Shown here piece by piece: positions 1 to 12,741 of a stretch of 64,000 bases of DNA (position 1 is its first letter; the number at the start of each line of letters is the position of its first letter). The notes under the pieces are model-generated. The model was not told the origin of the DNA. It did no database searches and saw nothing but the letters and a program-made list of their open reading frames with translations. The stretch is taken from positions 24,774,362 through 24,838,361 of the forward strand of contig CM049307.1 of NCBI GenBank assembly GCA_026874595.1. Direction: 5' to 3'. A program made the position numbers and the translations under genes. This DNA is from Sipunculus nudus (taxonomy: Eukaryota > Annelida > Sipuncula > Golfingiida > Sipunculidae).

Positions 1-311
1 GAACCAAAGTCTATAACTCTAATTATAAATATATTTCATTTCCAATATGTAAATATTATTCTCTGAATATTTTGGATTTGGAATAACAGCATAGGTGGGA
101 CTGTAATCGAAAGTTGGACAATATATGTGTATAGTACATATTTATAAGGTTTTAAAATATAAGGTATTATGTTCCCAGTATATATTAATTCTAAATCGTG
201 TTCAGGTATATAATATTTCATGATAAACTCAGAAATGGAACCAAAGTCTATAACGCTAATTATTAATATATTTCATTTCCAATATATAAATATTATTCTC
301 TAAATATTTGG
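1..311. repeat. Direct duplication of an AT-rich segment
   Basis: Bases 1-75 (GAACCAAAGTCTATAACTCT and onward) recur at 238-311 with a few changes (CAAAGTCTATAACGCTAATT). The offset is 238 bp. The left copy touches the window edge, so the array may continue outside. Confidence 0.8.
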
Positions 312-1702
312 CCAGAGGATTTTATTGACCATCCCCCCTTCCCAAAAGTGGTGCGGTATATATATAACCCTGATTCCCTCTGTATTGACGCCCCTGTGAA
401 GTTGGTCTAACATATGATATATAAAGTACTGGCTTATTTATCCAATACATTTCTTGGCCGATCCACGAAAAAGTTGAAGGGGGGGGGGGGGGGGGCGGCC
501 TTGTTTGGACCTATCCTGGAAAAGGAAAAAAAAATGTTTTCAAAAGAAAAGTAATACTTTATATATTTTTTTCTAGTACAATTGAAATGAATATATTTTA
601 TACTATGATTTTACTTTGTTTTAGGTAAAAAACAGGGGTTGCAACGTCCCTTCCCCGGCTCCGACATTAATATGCATGGTTCGCATTACTTATCGATAGA
701 ATGCCATAATTTCGTAATAATAAACACTGAATAACCAAGATATGTTTCAAATGGCAGGTTCAATAAAATAGGTGCATTGCTCATGTGGTATGTAGGGTAC
801 CATAAACGAAACTAGAATTTTGCCCTCAGAGAGTGCCAGCCAAGCCAGCTCATTACTCTCATAAATATATATGGCATTGTCAGAAATGCAACATGCCCCT
901 TGGGGGAGATAAAAATCAATAACTCAGCCATTCATTATTCAAAACAACCTTTCCTCACTCGTTTATTATTCTGAAAATCAAGACCAGTTAATTTTCATCC
1001 TCAACACGAAATTGAAGACTTTAAACAATTTTAATATTAACAGATAAAACAACCCAATTCCGCGAAAAATTAACATTATGTTGCACAGGCCATAGGAGTA
1101 ATATGCCTAAAAATAACTTTTTAAATTAATGAACAACAGATGAAAACAAAAGTTTATTCCAAACCTACTTACCATCTATTTTATGAATAGAATCAAATCT
1201 CGTTTGTTAATGCTGTAGCCTGTAGGTACATTTAGATATTTTGTAATATCAGACTTTATGCGTCTCTGAAAATGTAAAGATATAAAACATTGCAATGAAA
1301 CTAGCATAATCTTGAAATAATCTTCGACAAACTTGGAAACCTCATAGGGAACCTCTCGTTCTCTTTTTCAATACTTGCAAAACAACCACTTCCTCAAACC
1401 GGTCAGGGTCCTCAGACCTTGATTCCGAGTAACAAACAGAAATAATCTGACATATCTCTGGATATATTAAGAATTAAGTGAAATGGCCATCCTTAGGAAA
1501 CACTTTGTATCCCGCAGTTCAAGAAAACAAAAACGGTCATATCCCGAGGCCTGGCCACTTGGGAGGTCCGTGACAAAAGTAAAGTCTGACCGACGTCAAT
1601 CATAATATAGAATATCGGCGTTTTGTCCCGCTGACATAAGAGGGTCTATCGACTCACGTTAGCCCGCCAGTCCGATTTAAATGCCTGATTACTGTGAAGT
1701 TG

Positions 1703-1743
<41 letters not shown>

Positions 1744-2124
1744 ATATTTAATCAGATTCATAATAATTAGAATCATTAAAAGAAATAGAATATTGCTTCA
1801 GCACAAATTAATTTTAGGAATACTGGCCAAGAATGAAAGGAAAAAGGAAATACTATATAGGGACTGTCAGCTTTTTTTATGCAGTGTCTTCGACTAAAGA
1901 AAGTAGTCCGCTAAACTTTATTCTTTTTCTCTAGCAGTTAAACATACAACGGTATTAATATCTACTCCAAACCGCAGTGCGTTTCTGATGAGTGAGGGCC
2001 GGCGGTGCGAGGCTCTCATGAAACAACGTTAAACGCATGTAGATTGAAGTCCTTAACCATATTTATATATCACGTATTCTTACAGTAGAGCTCTTTACCC
2101 CTGTGTAACATGCACACACATGAT

Positions 2125-2183
<59 letters not shown>

Positions 2184-3114
2184 TAATGTAAATATCAAAT
2201 ATGGTACTACTTCTGCTAGTACTTAAAAACTACTCATAATTAAAGACCACCGTAATAACGGATGATAAGCAGACATCTCAGTCGTTTAAAATGAGCTAAT
2301 GTTCCTTCCAATTGAGCTATAATCTGCATAGAATACAGTCCTGTTATCGGCACAACTGCACTCTTAGGAAAGTAACGAACCTTTGGTTTAAGACAAAATG
2401 ATAAAAAAAAACAGAACACCTCTCATTTGTAATGGTCAGAGTTTTGGAATGGCGCACCCACTCACAAAGCTTGCGTCAGTCATACCCTGAAATATAGAAT
2501 AAGGCGGAACATAACGTTATACCTAAACCCGACACGAGGGCTGAGCTAACGTATCCTTAACCGTCAATGGGTCAGCTGCAATGCAGTCAAGGGTCGCTCT
2601 CGAGTTAGAAAGGGTTTACAACGCCTCGCTTTCATATGTTTCCACGGCCGGCACGTTCCCCGTGTGATAGAGCGGTTTCGGAGCGCGGCAGTGAATATAA
2701 AATTACTGAGCAAGCACAGATAACATGGTTTGATATATTACTCCGCCCACTGTAGCCGGCCAAAATTGTTCCACATACCTTCACGGAGGATCAAAACATA
2801 TAATTGGGTCGTAAGGTGTCTGCTGTACATTTAATCTTTGTCTGCATACTGGAATCGAAGGGACCTATGGTTGTGCGAACTGTAACTCGACAGGTTTTAA
2901 CAAACCGGGGTGCATGATAGATTTTTATCCATAATGATAGATAAAACAACAAAAGTTATGGAAGTTGAGTCGTACATAGGAATATAAACATATATTATTT
3001 TAAATTAACCTATCGCTTGTCATGTTAGGACCTCTGTAAAAGTATAAAAAATACTGGTGCTTGCGATTGGGCTTATTGAGAAGGTTTGTTACTTAATGCA
3101 TAATAATTAAAAAT
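312..3114. other. Upstream region of the espin-like gene; no gene seen
   Basis: AT-rich DNA with a G-run at 479-496, (TAA)n at 1707-1742 and (TA)n at 2128-2183. Slightly more GC-rich stretches at about 1540-1680 and 2520-2700 may belong to the promoter, but no TATA box or initiator could be assigned. A non-coding first exon cannot be excluded. Confidence 0.5.
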
Positions 3115-6100
3115 ATGGAATCGAACAATATCAGAAGGGACAAGTCTAATGTTCCACAGCAGAAGGATGATGGGCCAGATGCGGGCTACTTAGATGCTAT
3201 CTCTGTCCGGGACAGCTTCGGCGACATGAAACGACAGGAAAAGAGGGTGACTTTTAAAGATACCAGAGATGACCGAGCGTCTTTCCAACCGAAGAGCAAA
3301 CAGACATTCTCAAAATCTCTGACGCAGTCGCATGGGGCGAGACAAAACGGTCATCTTCCGAGAACGCCTTTAGAAATTCAAGATTTAGCCCCCACAGATG
3401 GCAGTCAGACGACAAAAGAGCGACAGAGACGCCATGCCCAGGAGATTGTTGACCAGCTTGCTATGTTGTTATATTCAGCCATTTTACACGGGGAGCTGGA
3501 TTCGGTGAAAGAAATATATAAATACCGTCGTGTTGTTTTCGTCGACAAGGAATTAAACACTCCTCTACATGTAAGCGCAAAACGAGGCCAGCTAAGCATT
3601 TTACGGTAAGTATAGCTATAAATGTTTAAAGAAATGTTTGCGTGCATATAATGGTATAATATCAGTCATTGAGGACTCGAGTTCGTGTTTTACCAATACT
3701 ATGCATGATTATGTCAAGTAGGGGGAAATGTCCATTAAGTGAGGATTAAGGTACACTGAAACGTTAGACAATCTGGAAGAATGGTATGATAAGAATGATA
3801 GCAGAATGAATGGCAATAATTTTGGCAAGGAGCTGCGAATAGTCGAGATATCATATCAATGGAATAAGAATATGATATTTTATAACAAGATAACATTAAT
3901 CAGATACTATTTGTATTCATGATGCATTAAACTTTAGAATGAAATAAAGAATTTAGTTACAGTGCCACCTCGCTCGACGACTTGACTGTTGTAGTTAGAC
4001 GTACACTGCCACCAGTTCTCAATAGGACCAGTTAAAATTTAGACGACCACACCATACCATTCAAGTAAGACGCAGTGAAAGCACTGCGAAAACAATCATT
4101 TTTGAGACCAAGACCAAGACCCGGCTCGTCAAAGACTAAGAAAGAGACAAAAACTTGTCTTCTTGAGTGTTCCTAGCCCCCTGCTTATAAAAGCTGCATG
4201 CAGGCTTAATATTAACAATATCCTTCTAATTATATGATTTCCTGTACACAAACAGGTCCTGGACATGTCCCTTAAAAATAAATAAAAAATATGCCTAGTA
4301 CATAAAATGACGGTTTAAAGAAAGGAAAGAAAAACATCTTTATCGTAGAGTCAGATGTAGAATCAATTGCTTAAGAAATCCATGAATTGTTTTACCGTGC
4401 TCCTGTCACAGAGAATTATCTAACTAGGGAAATTAAGATTTAATTGTTTAAATGCAATATTGTAAAACATGAACTTTGCGAAGCCAACTTAAACTTTTAT
4501 AAATTACTCAAAGATGCATTCATAACTTCATGCTAGCTCAACCTATATCACCGGTTGTTCTTATGCAAAAATTAACATAAGCCAGCACATAAAAAGGGTG
4601 AAAGTTGACCCACATGCAAGATCTGGCTTCATGCAGGGCGTGCACGGACATTAAGCTCAGTTCTTGAAAACCAAAAGAAACTGTTCAAGTATTAAGGAAA
4701 CAAACGATACCAACAAGCAACGAAACATTTTGCAGACATAATTTAGTCGCATTCTCAACGGCGGAGCAGTGCGTGTCGTGTTTTATCCACCAAGAACAAC
4801 ATTATAGGACCTACCTTAAGTCATTACGAAAAATATAAAAGCAGTCCGAGACCGCTTACTTACTTTCGCCAGGGTTAGTGCTACATGGGAAATATATCAA
4901 TACAATCATGCGTGTGATGGTTCATCGGTGCATCGGTGGGCTAGAACAAACGGCCTCTAAATTATTTTAACTCTCTGAACCTTGGCAAGGATAAACACAT
5001 TGTCCTGTGTCATTGTTACAGAAAGATAATATGCTAATAAATATTTCCTCACAAAAATGTAATAAACTGGTGTTTGTGTATCACCCTTGCCCCCCACAGA
5101 ATAAACAACCAAACAACTAAATATGATAGAAAATAAATGTCTCTCTGATGGAGGCATAAAGAAAAAACACAGTCTCGTGTTTCGAGATAGGCGGGCTTTT
5201 GAGAATGCATTGATCAGACCATGAGACAAGACAGACTGAGCCCTATAAAATATCTTGACACCGGCAAAACAGTTCCTGCGAGAAGCACCTCGTATCATAG
5301 AACACTGTGCGTTTATGTAAGACACGGCTAGCCAGGTAACGATGCTACTTAAAGGGTCTGTTCAGACGTATGTATTAACTAAAAATAATTCCTTTGAACC
5401 TTTTAAAAAATAGCCAAGAAACGCACACAACCTGTTCGTTTTGTTTATAACATGCGGGGTATACCCGCAAATATTCTAGTCACATTCAGCAAGGATATCT
5501 GGCAGCAAGTTAGATTAGAGCCAGAGTTTCGCATACGGCTTAGTGACCTTTCAACTTTCGCACATGTCAACAAACCATCTTAGGTTTAATGGTTTTCTGT
5601 TTGTCAACACTCTTGTGTTCACTAACAGCTTGTATAACAACAAGCTTGTGCATCCATCACAGAAGCATTAATATAAAACCAATATGAAAAGAAATAACCT
5701 AGAGTTCATAAATATGCAAGGCGAGTATAAGCCAGGATTCAAGTTCTATAGAAAGGGTAGGTATATAACTAACTGGCTTTGATGAAACACCGGTTGACCC
5801 CGTTAGTATAGGATCCTATTATTGCATTGAAATATTTACAGGTGTCTTGCATTTATTAGTCCTGTCAGGGCTTTAGTATTTACGTTTGCTATTAAAATGG
5901 TTAAAATAAAATGTGAGTCCATGTACCGATAGACATAACTCAGTGTCAACTCATATGAAATAGTCGGCCAGGAGCCATAATTTGCCTCGAGTTGTAGTAT
6001 CTGTTCTAAGCGTCGGGACACCGCAAGAGTAAGTTTGATGACTCTAATTGTGGGAGGAATTATGTTTAAACCATTGGATCGACTGGGCCAGTCTAGTCAT

Positions 6101-7516
6101 TTATCTTGTATGGTTATAATATTCCCTCATATAACACAAGTGATTTTATGTTCCTGGTTCAATTGCCTGGACATTTGCGCTCATTTGTATAACTGAACAT
6201 GTAATACGAGTGATCCCCACCCATGACAAACTAATGTTGCCATGTTCCCATCTATAGGGGCGTGATTAGTATATCAGATATATACATGTCTGTTTCATTC
6301 GCTTTACCCGGGCAAATCTTCCTGGTCACGTAAAATATCGGACTCTCAGCATTCTTCTCATCTCCCTCTTTGTAACGCGTGCCAAGCGATCATAATGAGT
6401 GATTATATGGTGGCGCGCAACTACACGTTAACTACAACACGGGGTGTAGCGAAACGTGACTAATCAACTTGTTCTGCAGGTGGCTTTTGAAGTATTCCTA
6501 CATCCCGGTATCGATGAAAAATGACAGTAAGGAGACGTGTTGCCACCTCGCTGCTAAACACGGACACTTCAAGTGTCTGAAGGCGGCGGTGTCTAGTAAG
6601 ACTGCGACGCCTCTCACTTTGATGTGTGATAAAGATAACCAGGGAATGACCGTCCTTCACTATGCCGCCATCTTGGGTCGTGACGACATGGTCACGTGGC
6701 TTGCTGACGATTTTGGAAAGACGCTGTGTTACACAAAAAACCATGAGGGTCAAACACCCCTGCATTTTGCTTCTGCACGAGGTGAGCATTCAACTGCATT
6801 TTTTTTCATTTTCAGAAAGCCTTTGTTGTCAATTTTAAATATCATCACATAGTTACAGGGGTGGATCCAGGATTAAGGGTGTGGTGTGTGTGTGTGGGGG
6901 GGGTCCAACCCAGAAAGACCAATGAAAAACCTAAAAAAAGGTCCCCAGATCTGGAAAGGGGGGGGGGGGGGGGGTCCAGGCTGCAAAAGTTTGTCTGAAA
7001 ACTTTCAGAAACGTTCATTAGGATGAAAAAAAGGGGGGGGGGGAGGGTCCGGACTCCCTAGACCCCCCCCCCCCCCCGGATCCGCTTCTTAGTTCGACAT
7101 CAAAGTGGATGAGAAAGCGCCTTAAGTGCTAATATGTGGTGAAAAGAACCAACATTTATATTCTACAGCCATCTGTGCTCTTCTGGGTCTTGTGACCACG
7201 TGACTTGGCGTCTTCCATCGGTCATCATTTGCCAACCGCACTTTGATAGTTGTTTAGAATATTAATGACATTTAGCATCCAGTCATCAGTTTAAAATGTA
7301 ATTATTTGTGAATTAGAACGAAGAACTTGATCATCATCAGTGGGATTGTGAAATAATGTTTTTTTTCTGTTATTGATATTATAACATTGCTCAAACTACA
7401 TTTTGAAAGTTATGATTTTAGTTTGATTCTTGGTATTTATCTCTTTGATCTGCCAGTGCATAGCAAAATATTGCTAAATAGCACCATTTGTTCAAACAGA
7501 CTATAATATATATATT

Positions 7517-7594
<78 letters not shown>

Positions 7595-9864
7595 GTATCT
7601 GAATCTGTATACCGTATCATTGTATTTTATTTCAGGTCATCCCAAGTGTGTCCAGATACTGGCGAAAGCAGGAAAAGTTTCAGTGGATATTAAAGACAAA
7701 ACAGGTGGAAGTTCCCATTGTACCACCAATACACTTGTGGATTGTAAAATATATTTTAGTATTTCACTTAAACATTAAATATGTTAATTTGTCCATATCG
7801 CTTGAGCTCTGTGCAAAAGAATGCATGTTAACTATCATAAAATTACATTATATGTCTTTAACTCAGGGCTCGTTATTAGCAAAACTTTCTACTGGACAGT
7901 GGTGTCCGTAAAGGCAGCAACGTTTACGGACTATATAAGATTTGACAGGATCCTAGCATGTTTTAATTAATATTCTAAAGACCGTAGACAAGCAACTACG
8001 TGTATGCGCCGAGTCAGAAGGGCAGGGGTAAAATGGGGCATGGGATGTCTCTTGACGTGACAGCCCTCCAAATTTGTATCATCAAAGATACCAAACTGTA
8101 CCAAGACGCACGGACAGACGAAACAAAAAAATGATTGTAGGTGGCACCACTAGTCATGTGTTCAAGATAAAGCTATCAAAGATCTTTAGGCATGTAATAT
8201 CTCAGGCTGATACATCGAACCACCCCTGAAATATATATGATTGTTATGTGCCACCAACTTGTGTATGAGAAAGCCATCTAATATGGTTGAACGTGCCGAA
8301 TTTTTAGCTGACACGTTGAACCACTCTGGAGATATACGTGATTTTTCAATAAAACAGACCTACAGCTTTACGCCCGATGACATTGACTAAAGGTGGCGCT
8401 ACCAGTCTTTCATACAAGGTAAAGCAACCCAAGATCTGTGGACATTGGGTGGATACACCAAATCACTCCTTAGATAAATGCGCTGATGTATTTTACGAAT
8501 TTGTGGATGTAGGTGGCGCCACAAGTTATGTGTACAAAATAGATGGACGTACAAAATTTCAGGTCGATAGGTCTTGTATATAAGATAAGGTATTCAAGAT
8601 ATATGGACATGCAAAATTTCAGGCTGATACGTTAGACCACTCCTGAGATAAATGCATGGATGTATTCTTACGAATACGTGATTGCAGGTGGACGAGGATC
8701 TAACCAGAATGGATGAACATGTAACATTTCAGACCGATTCGCAAAACCACTCCTTAAATAAGGGCATCCATGCATTCTACGATAACGTACAGTAGATTGC
8801 GCCATCAGTCTTGTCTACAACAATGCTATCGAAATTAAAGAAAAACATACAATATTTCTTGCCTATAGATCCATCTACACCGTCAGATGTGTTTGATTTT
8901 CAACCAAAACAGATCACATGTGAACACCATGCAAAAACGATTATAGATGGCGCCACCAGGTTTTTTAATGAGGTTATGGTATCAAAGATTTATGGACACT
9001 ATGGACAAAATTTCAGGAGGATACATCTCCTGAGGTAAAATTGCAACGATATATTCTATGAAGATATGTGATGTAAGTGGCGCAACTTATTATGTGTACA
9101 AGAAACCTACAAGATGGATGTACATGCCAAATGACAAGCTGATGCATTTAACCACTCCTCAAATATAAGCAATTTTCACCCAAACAGACTAATGGACGCC
9201 ACGCAAAAACAATGGCAGATAGCGCTACCACCCTTGAATGTATGATAAAGGTATCGGAGATCTATGGGCATGCGCATTTTCACCATAATACATCAAACCA
9301 CTCCTTAGATATGTGCTATTATCACTAAAATAGACGCACAGATGGACACTACGCAAAAGGGATTGAAAGTGGTGCCGTTTCGGCGGATACCATTGCTAGC
9401 TAATTTCGAGCACTGCTGTCCCTTCCTTATCAGGTTGAATTTAATCACCAGCGCAGCAGATAACAGGAAAAAATTGTGAATCAGTCTTCAAATTTGAATC
9501 GAAAAAGGATATAATTGAAATGAGATGCTTTCTTGTGCGGGCGAGACACTCCCTATACATGCTTAAATGGGTCTTTCATTCCTATATTGTATATATTTAG
9601 TTGAACTGTCTTATAGCTCATATTTTCATTCTAACCCTTTTTGCTTTGCCCTTTATAATATATAAAAGGGGTTTCAGTGCCTCCTACCCTAGGAATATTG
9701 TAATTGATGAATTAATAAACAGTTTTATTTTCGATTATTCATATTACAACTTATACAATTTTTAAGTCAAACAGTCACAACATAATTTTATTACTTTTAG
9801 CCTTTTGGAAGCAATACAGAAAATATTTTTATAATGATTGATAATAATAATAATAATAATATTA

Positions 9865-9914
<50 letters not shown>

Positions 9915-10419
9915 TTTGTATTTCCCTTTAAAATGACTGAATTTTTGTTTGCTTTTTTGTATTAATTATTTTACACGTTTGTCATACCATTTCTATTCAT
10001 TTCCATCATTTTCTTTGGTATTTGCTGGTAATTATACAAATCAATCATTTATCACTTAAATAACATTGCAGGAGCTACAGCAGCATTTTACGCCGCACAA
10101 GAGGGCCGCCTGGATTGTTTACAAGCTTTACGTCACGTGACGAAATGCGACTTAGGATTGGCCAACAACCAGGGTCACAGCCCGCTCCACGTGGCCGCGC
10201 AGGCCGGTCACCTGGAGGTTGTACAGTTCCTTGTCAACCACACGGACACCCCAGATCTCAGCGCTAGAGCAAAAGATGGCGCCACGGTATTCCATTTGGC
10301 GGCAGGTAGGAATTTGTAACAACCAGGGGTGTAGCCAGGATTTACCGAATGTGTGTGTGTGTGATTTGGGGGGGGGGGAGGGTGAAAAACTGCAAGACTA
10401 CCTGCTGGGCATATAGTTC

Positions 10420-10460
<41 letters not shown>

Positions 10461-12541
10461 GCACACATGTAAAAAGAATCAACTCACTCAGAATTTCAAT
10501 ATTCTTATAATGTTAATACACAAAACAAGCGAAACAATGCAAGAGCACTGATAAAATTTGGGAATGGGTGAAAAAGAGTCGATGATTACAATCATCGCAT
10601 CAATTATTAGTTTGGAATCCATGAATCTTATCTCTTTTTTCTTAGTTATCTCATGACAGATTCTGAAATAATGTTCCCGGGATAGATCTCCGTGCATACA
10701 TTATTGCAGATGAAAGTGTAAAGAATGAAATTGACTGATATTTTAATGTTTTTGTTTTTATTATTTTCATGCTATATTTTGTTATAGCATCTAGTAATTT
10801 TAACTTCAATATTATATGCAAAATCGGATGGGTGCCCCCCCCCCCCCCCCCCCCCCCCGCGGCAACCTCTGGATACTCCCGTAACAACAGTAACAAATAT
10901 AACAAATGGTAGCATTGAATAACTTATATTGTTTCACAATAGATACATGTACATGTAATACATATATGGTGATGATACTAGGCGACATACAAGTAATTGT
11001 GGACGTATGCATTAATATTTCGGGGCCTTATAAACCTAAGTTAATGCATGATTGGCTGTCTATGTTACTGTTCTGAGAGAAAACCAGCTCAGATTGAGCA
11101 CAAATGATCAACAGCATATGGTTAAATACAACTCTGCCGAGGCGCCATCTAGATGTGGTCTATTGAATAAGCAAGCCGTTGACACCCGCCGTTAAACACA
11201 TGCAGGCAATGCGATACTTGGGCTAATCCTAGATTTTTTGTTTGTTTGAAAAAAATCATTTGACCGCACTGCTTGAATGCACTGTTGTATTATCCACATG
11301 CTATCACACTGACAGATATCGTGAAAATTTTGTTAAGGTTACTGTCACAGGCTTATTCTTTGCATGTACTGAGGTCGGGTGTTTTTCCCCAATTTAATAA
11401 GTGATTATGAGATATACACTTTTCTGAAGTAATACTTTTCTATTTGTTAATGACATTTTATGCTGATTTATAGGTGCACATACATCAACAAAGCAGCTTA
11501 ACAAGTTTTTTTTTTATTTATAAACTTATTTATTTTACACGGATTGTACAAATAGTTAATCAAAGCACTCTATATGGCTCCGATGAAGGCGTTCGGTAGT
11601 CTGTATGGTTGGAGGAAACCGGAGAACCCGGAGAAAACCACCGGCCTTGGACGGGCAACTACAATCCACTCTCATAGCCACACCGGGGATCGAACGCGGG
11701 TCGCCAGCGGAGAGAGCCGAGCGTTTTATCCCTCGACTGTCCACGCCCCTTAGCTAGTTTTAAGTCCTTAAACTTGATTTTTCTTTCTAAAAAATACAGA
11801 ATAAGGAACTAATTTGTGAAGCTGAAGGGTAAAGAATGAATAAAGTGATGGATCATGATTGAAACTTGCAATTCATGGAATCTTTTGGTATATTAATTAT
11901 TTTTACTGACTACCTTCAGCAAATGGACACGCCGAGACAATCCGGTACATCCTGACGCTTGAAGGCGCTGGTGAAGCAGTGCGCATGCGTGATGTTAGAG
12001 GTAACAGCGCTGCACATGATGCGGCTGAACACGGCCATATGGACTGCCTCAAACTTATGATTGATGCTGGATTGGACATTTATCTCCGAGATGAGGTATA
12101 AAATTAAAATTTAATGTATATTTTCTTGAATTAAAAAAGAGCGACCAAGAGTTTAAAACGACTATTCACTCTGCCGACACAAGCTGACAGATGTACATTG
12201 TTCATATAGCAATACTAAATGAAAGTATTTTAAGCTGTTACCTGACGAAACGACGTAAATCGGAATCAACTTATCATTGCTGATTATGAGGAGTATCATA
12301 ATGATGGTGATTATTAATAGCATATTAACTAGCATATCATCCCCTATTGCATTGGGACAGGTCCGAGGGATTTGAGCCGGTTTTGTTCATGATTAGTTTT
12401 TTTTTACAGGGTCGAGGTAACATTAGCCGAGATTAGGCTACTGCTGGTCCGAGTTGACATGGGCTGAAATAAATGGTGTAGTTTTTGATAGATGGCCTCT
12501 ATGAGCCCTCAAATTTCTCAAGGTGAATGGAAAAGGTATTG

Positions 12542-12575
<34 letters not shown>

Positions 12576-12741
12576 CATTATTATTATTAATATTCATTTT
12601 TCCAGCTCGGCGACACGCCATATTCATTGGCACTTAGAAGCAGTAGCACGGAATGCGCGATGTACGTCAAGTCGCTGACTGGTGGCGAAGTCGTCGATCC
12701 AGATTCTGTCATGGGCGCAATCAGGAGCACTCTGGCATCAG
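3115..12741 (+). CDS. Espin-like exons 1-6: N-terminal extension and ankyrin domain
   Basis: Exon 1 encodes a polar basic N-terminus of about 110 residues that vertebrate espin lacks as far as I recall, then the first ankyrin-like repeat (AILHGELDSVKEIY, then NTPLHVSAKRGQLSILR). Exons 2-6 add successive repeats: CCHLAAKHGHFKCLKAA, MTVLHYAAILGRDDMVTWL, TPLHFASARGHPKCVQIL, AAFYAAQEGRLDCLQAL, SPLHVAAQAGHLEVVQFL, ATVFHLAAANGHAETIRYIL, SAAHDAAEHGHMDCLKLM and TPYSLALRSSSTECAMYV. That makes roughly nine repeats over residues 115-450. Several introns cut inside the helix-turn of a repeat just before a Gly or Ala-Asn codon in phase 1, as expected for serially duplicated ankyrin exons. Exon 6 ends in phase 1 at a donor embedded in the first unit of the adjacent minisatellite. 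Confidence 0.85.

Noticed and set aside
7488-7778. 96-codon open frame with a poly-Ile-Tyr run
   Set aside because: The run is the (TA)n tract; the only real coding part is the 69-bp exon 3 of the espin-like gene.
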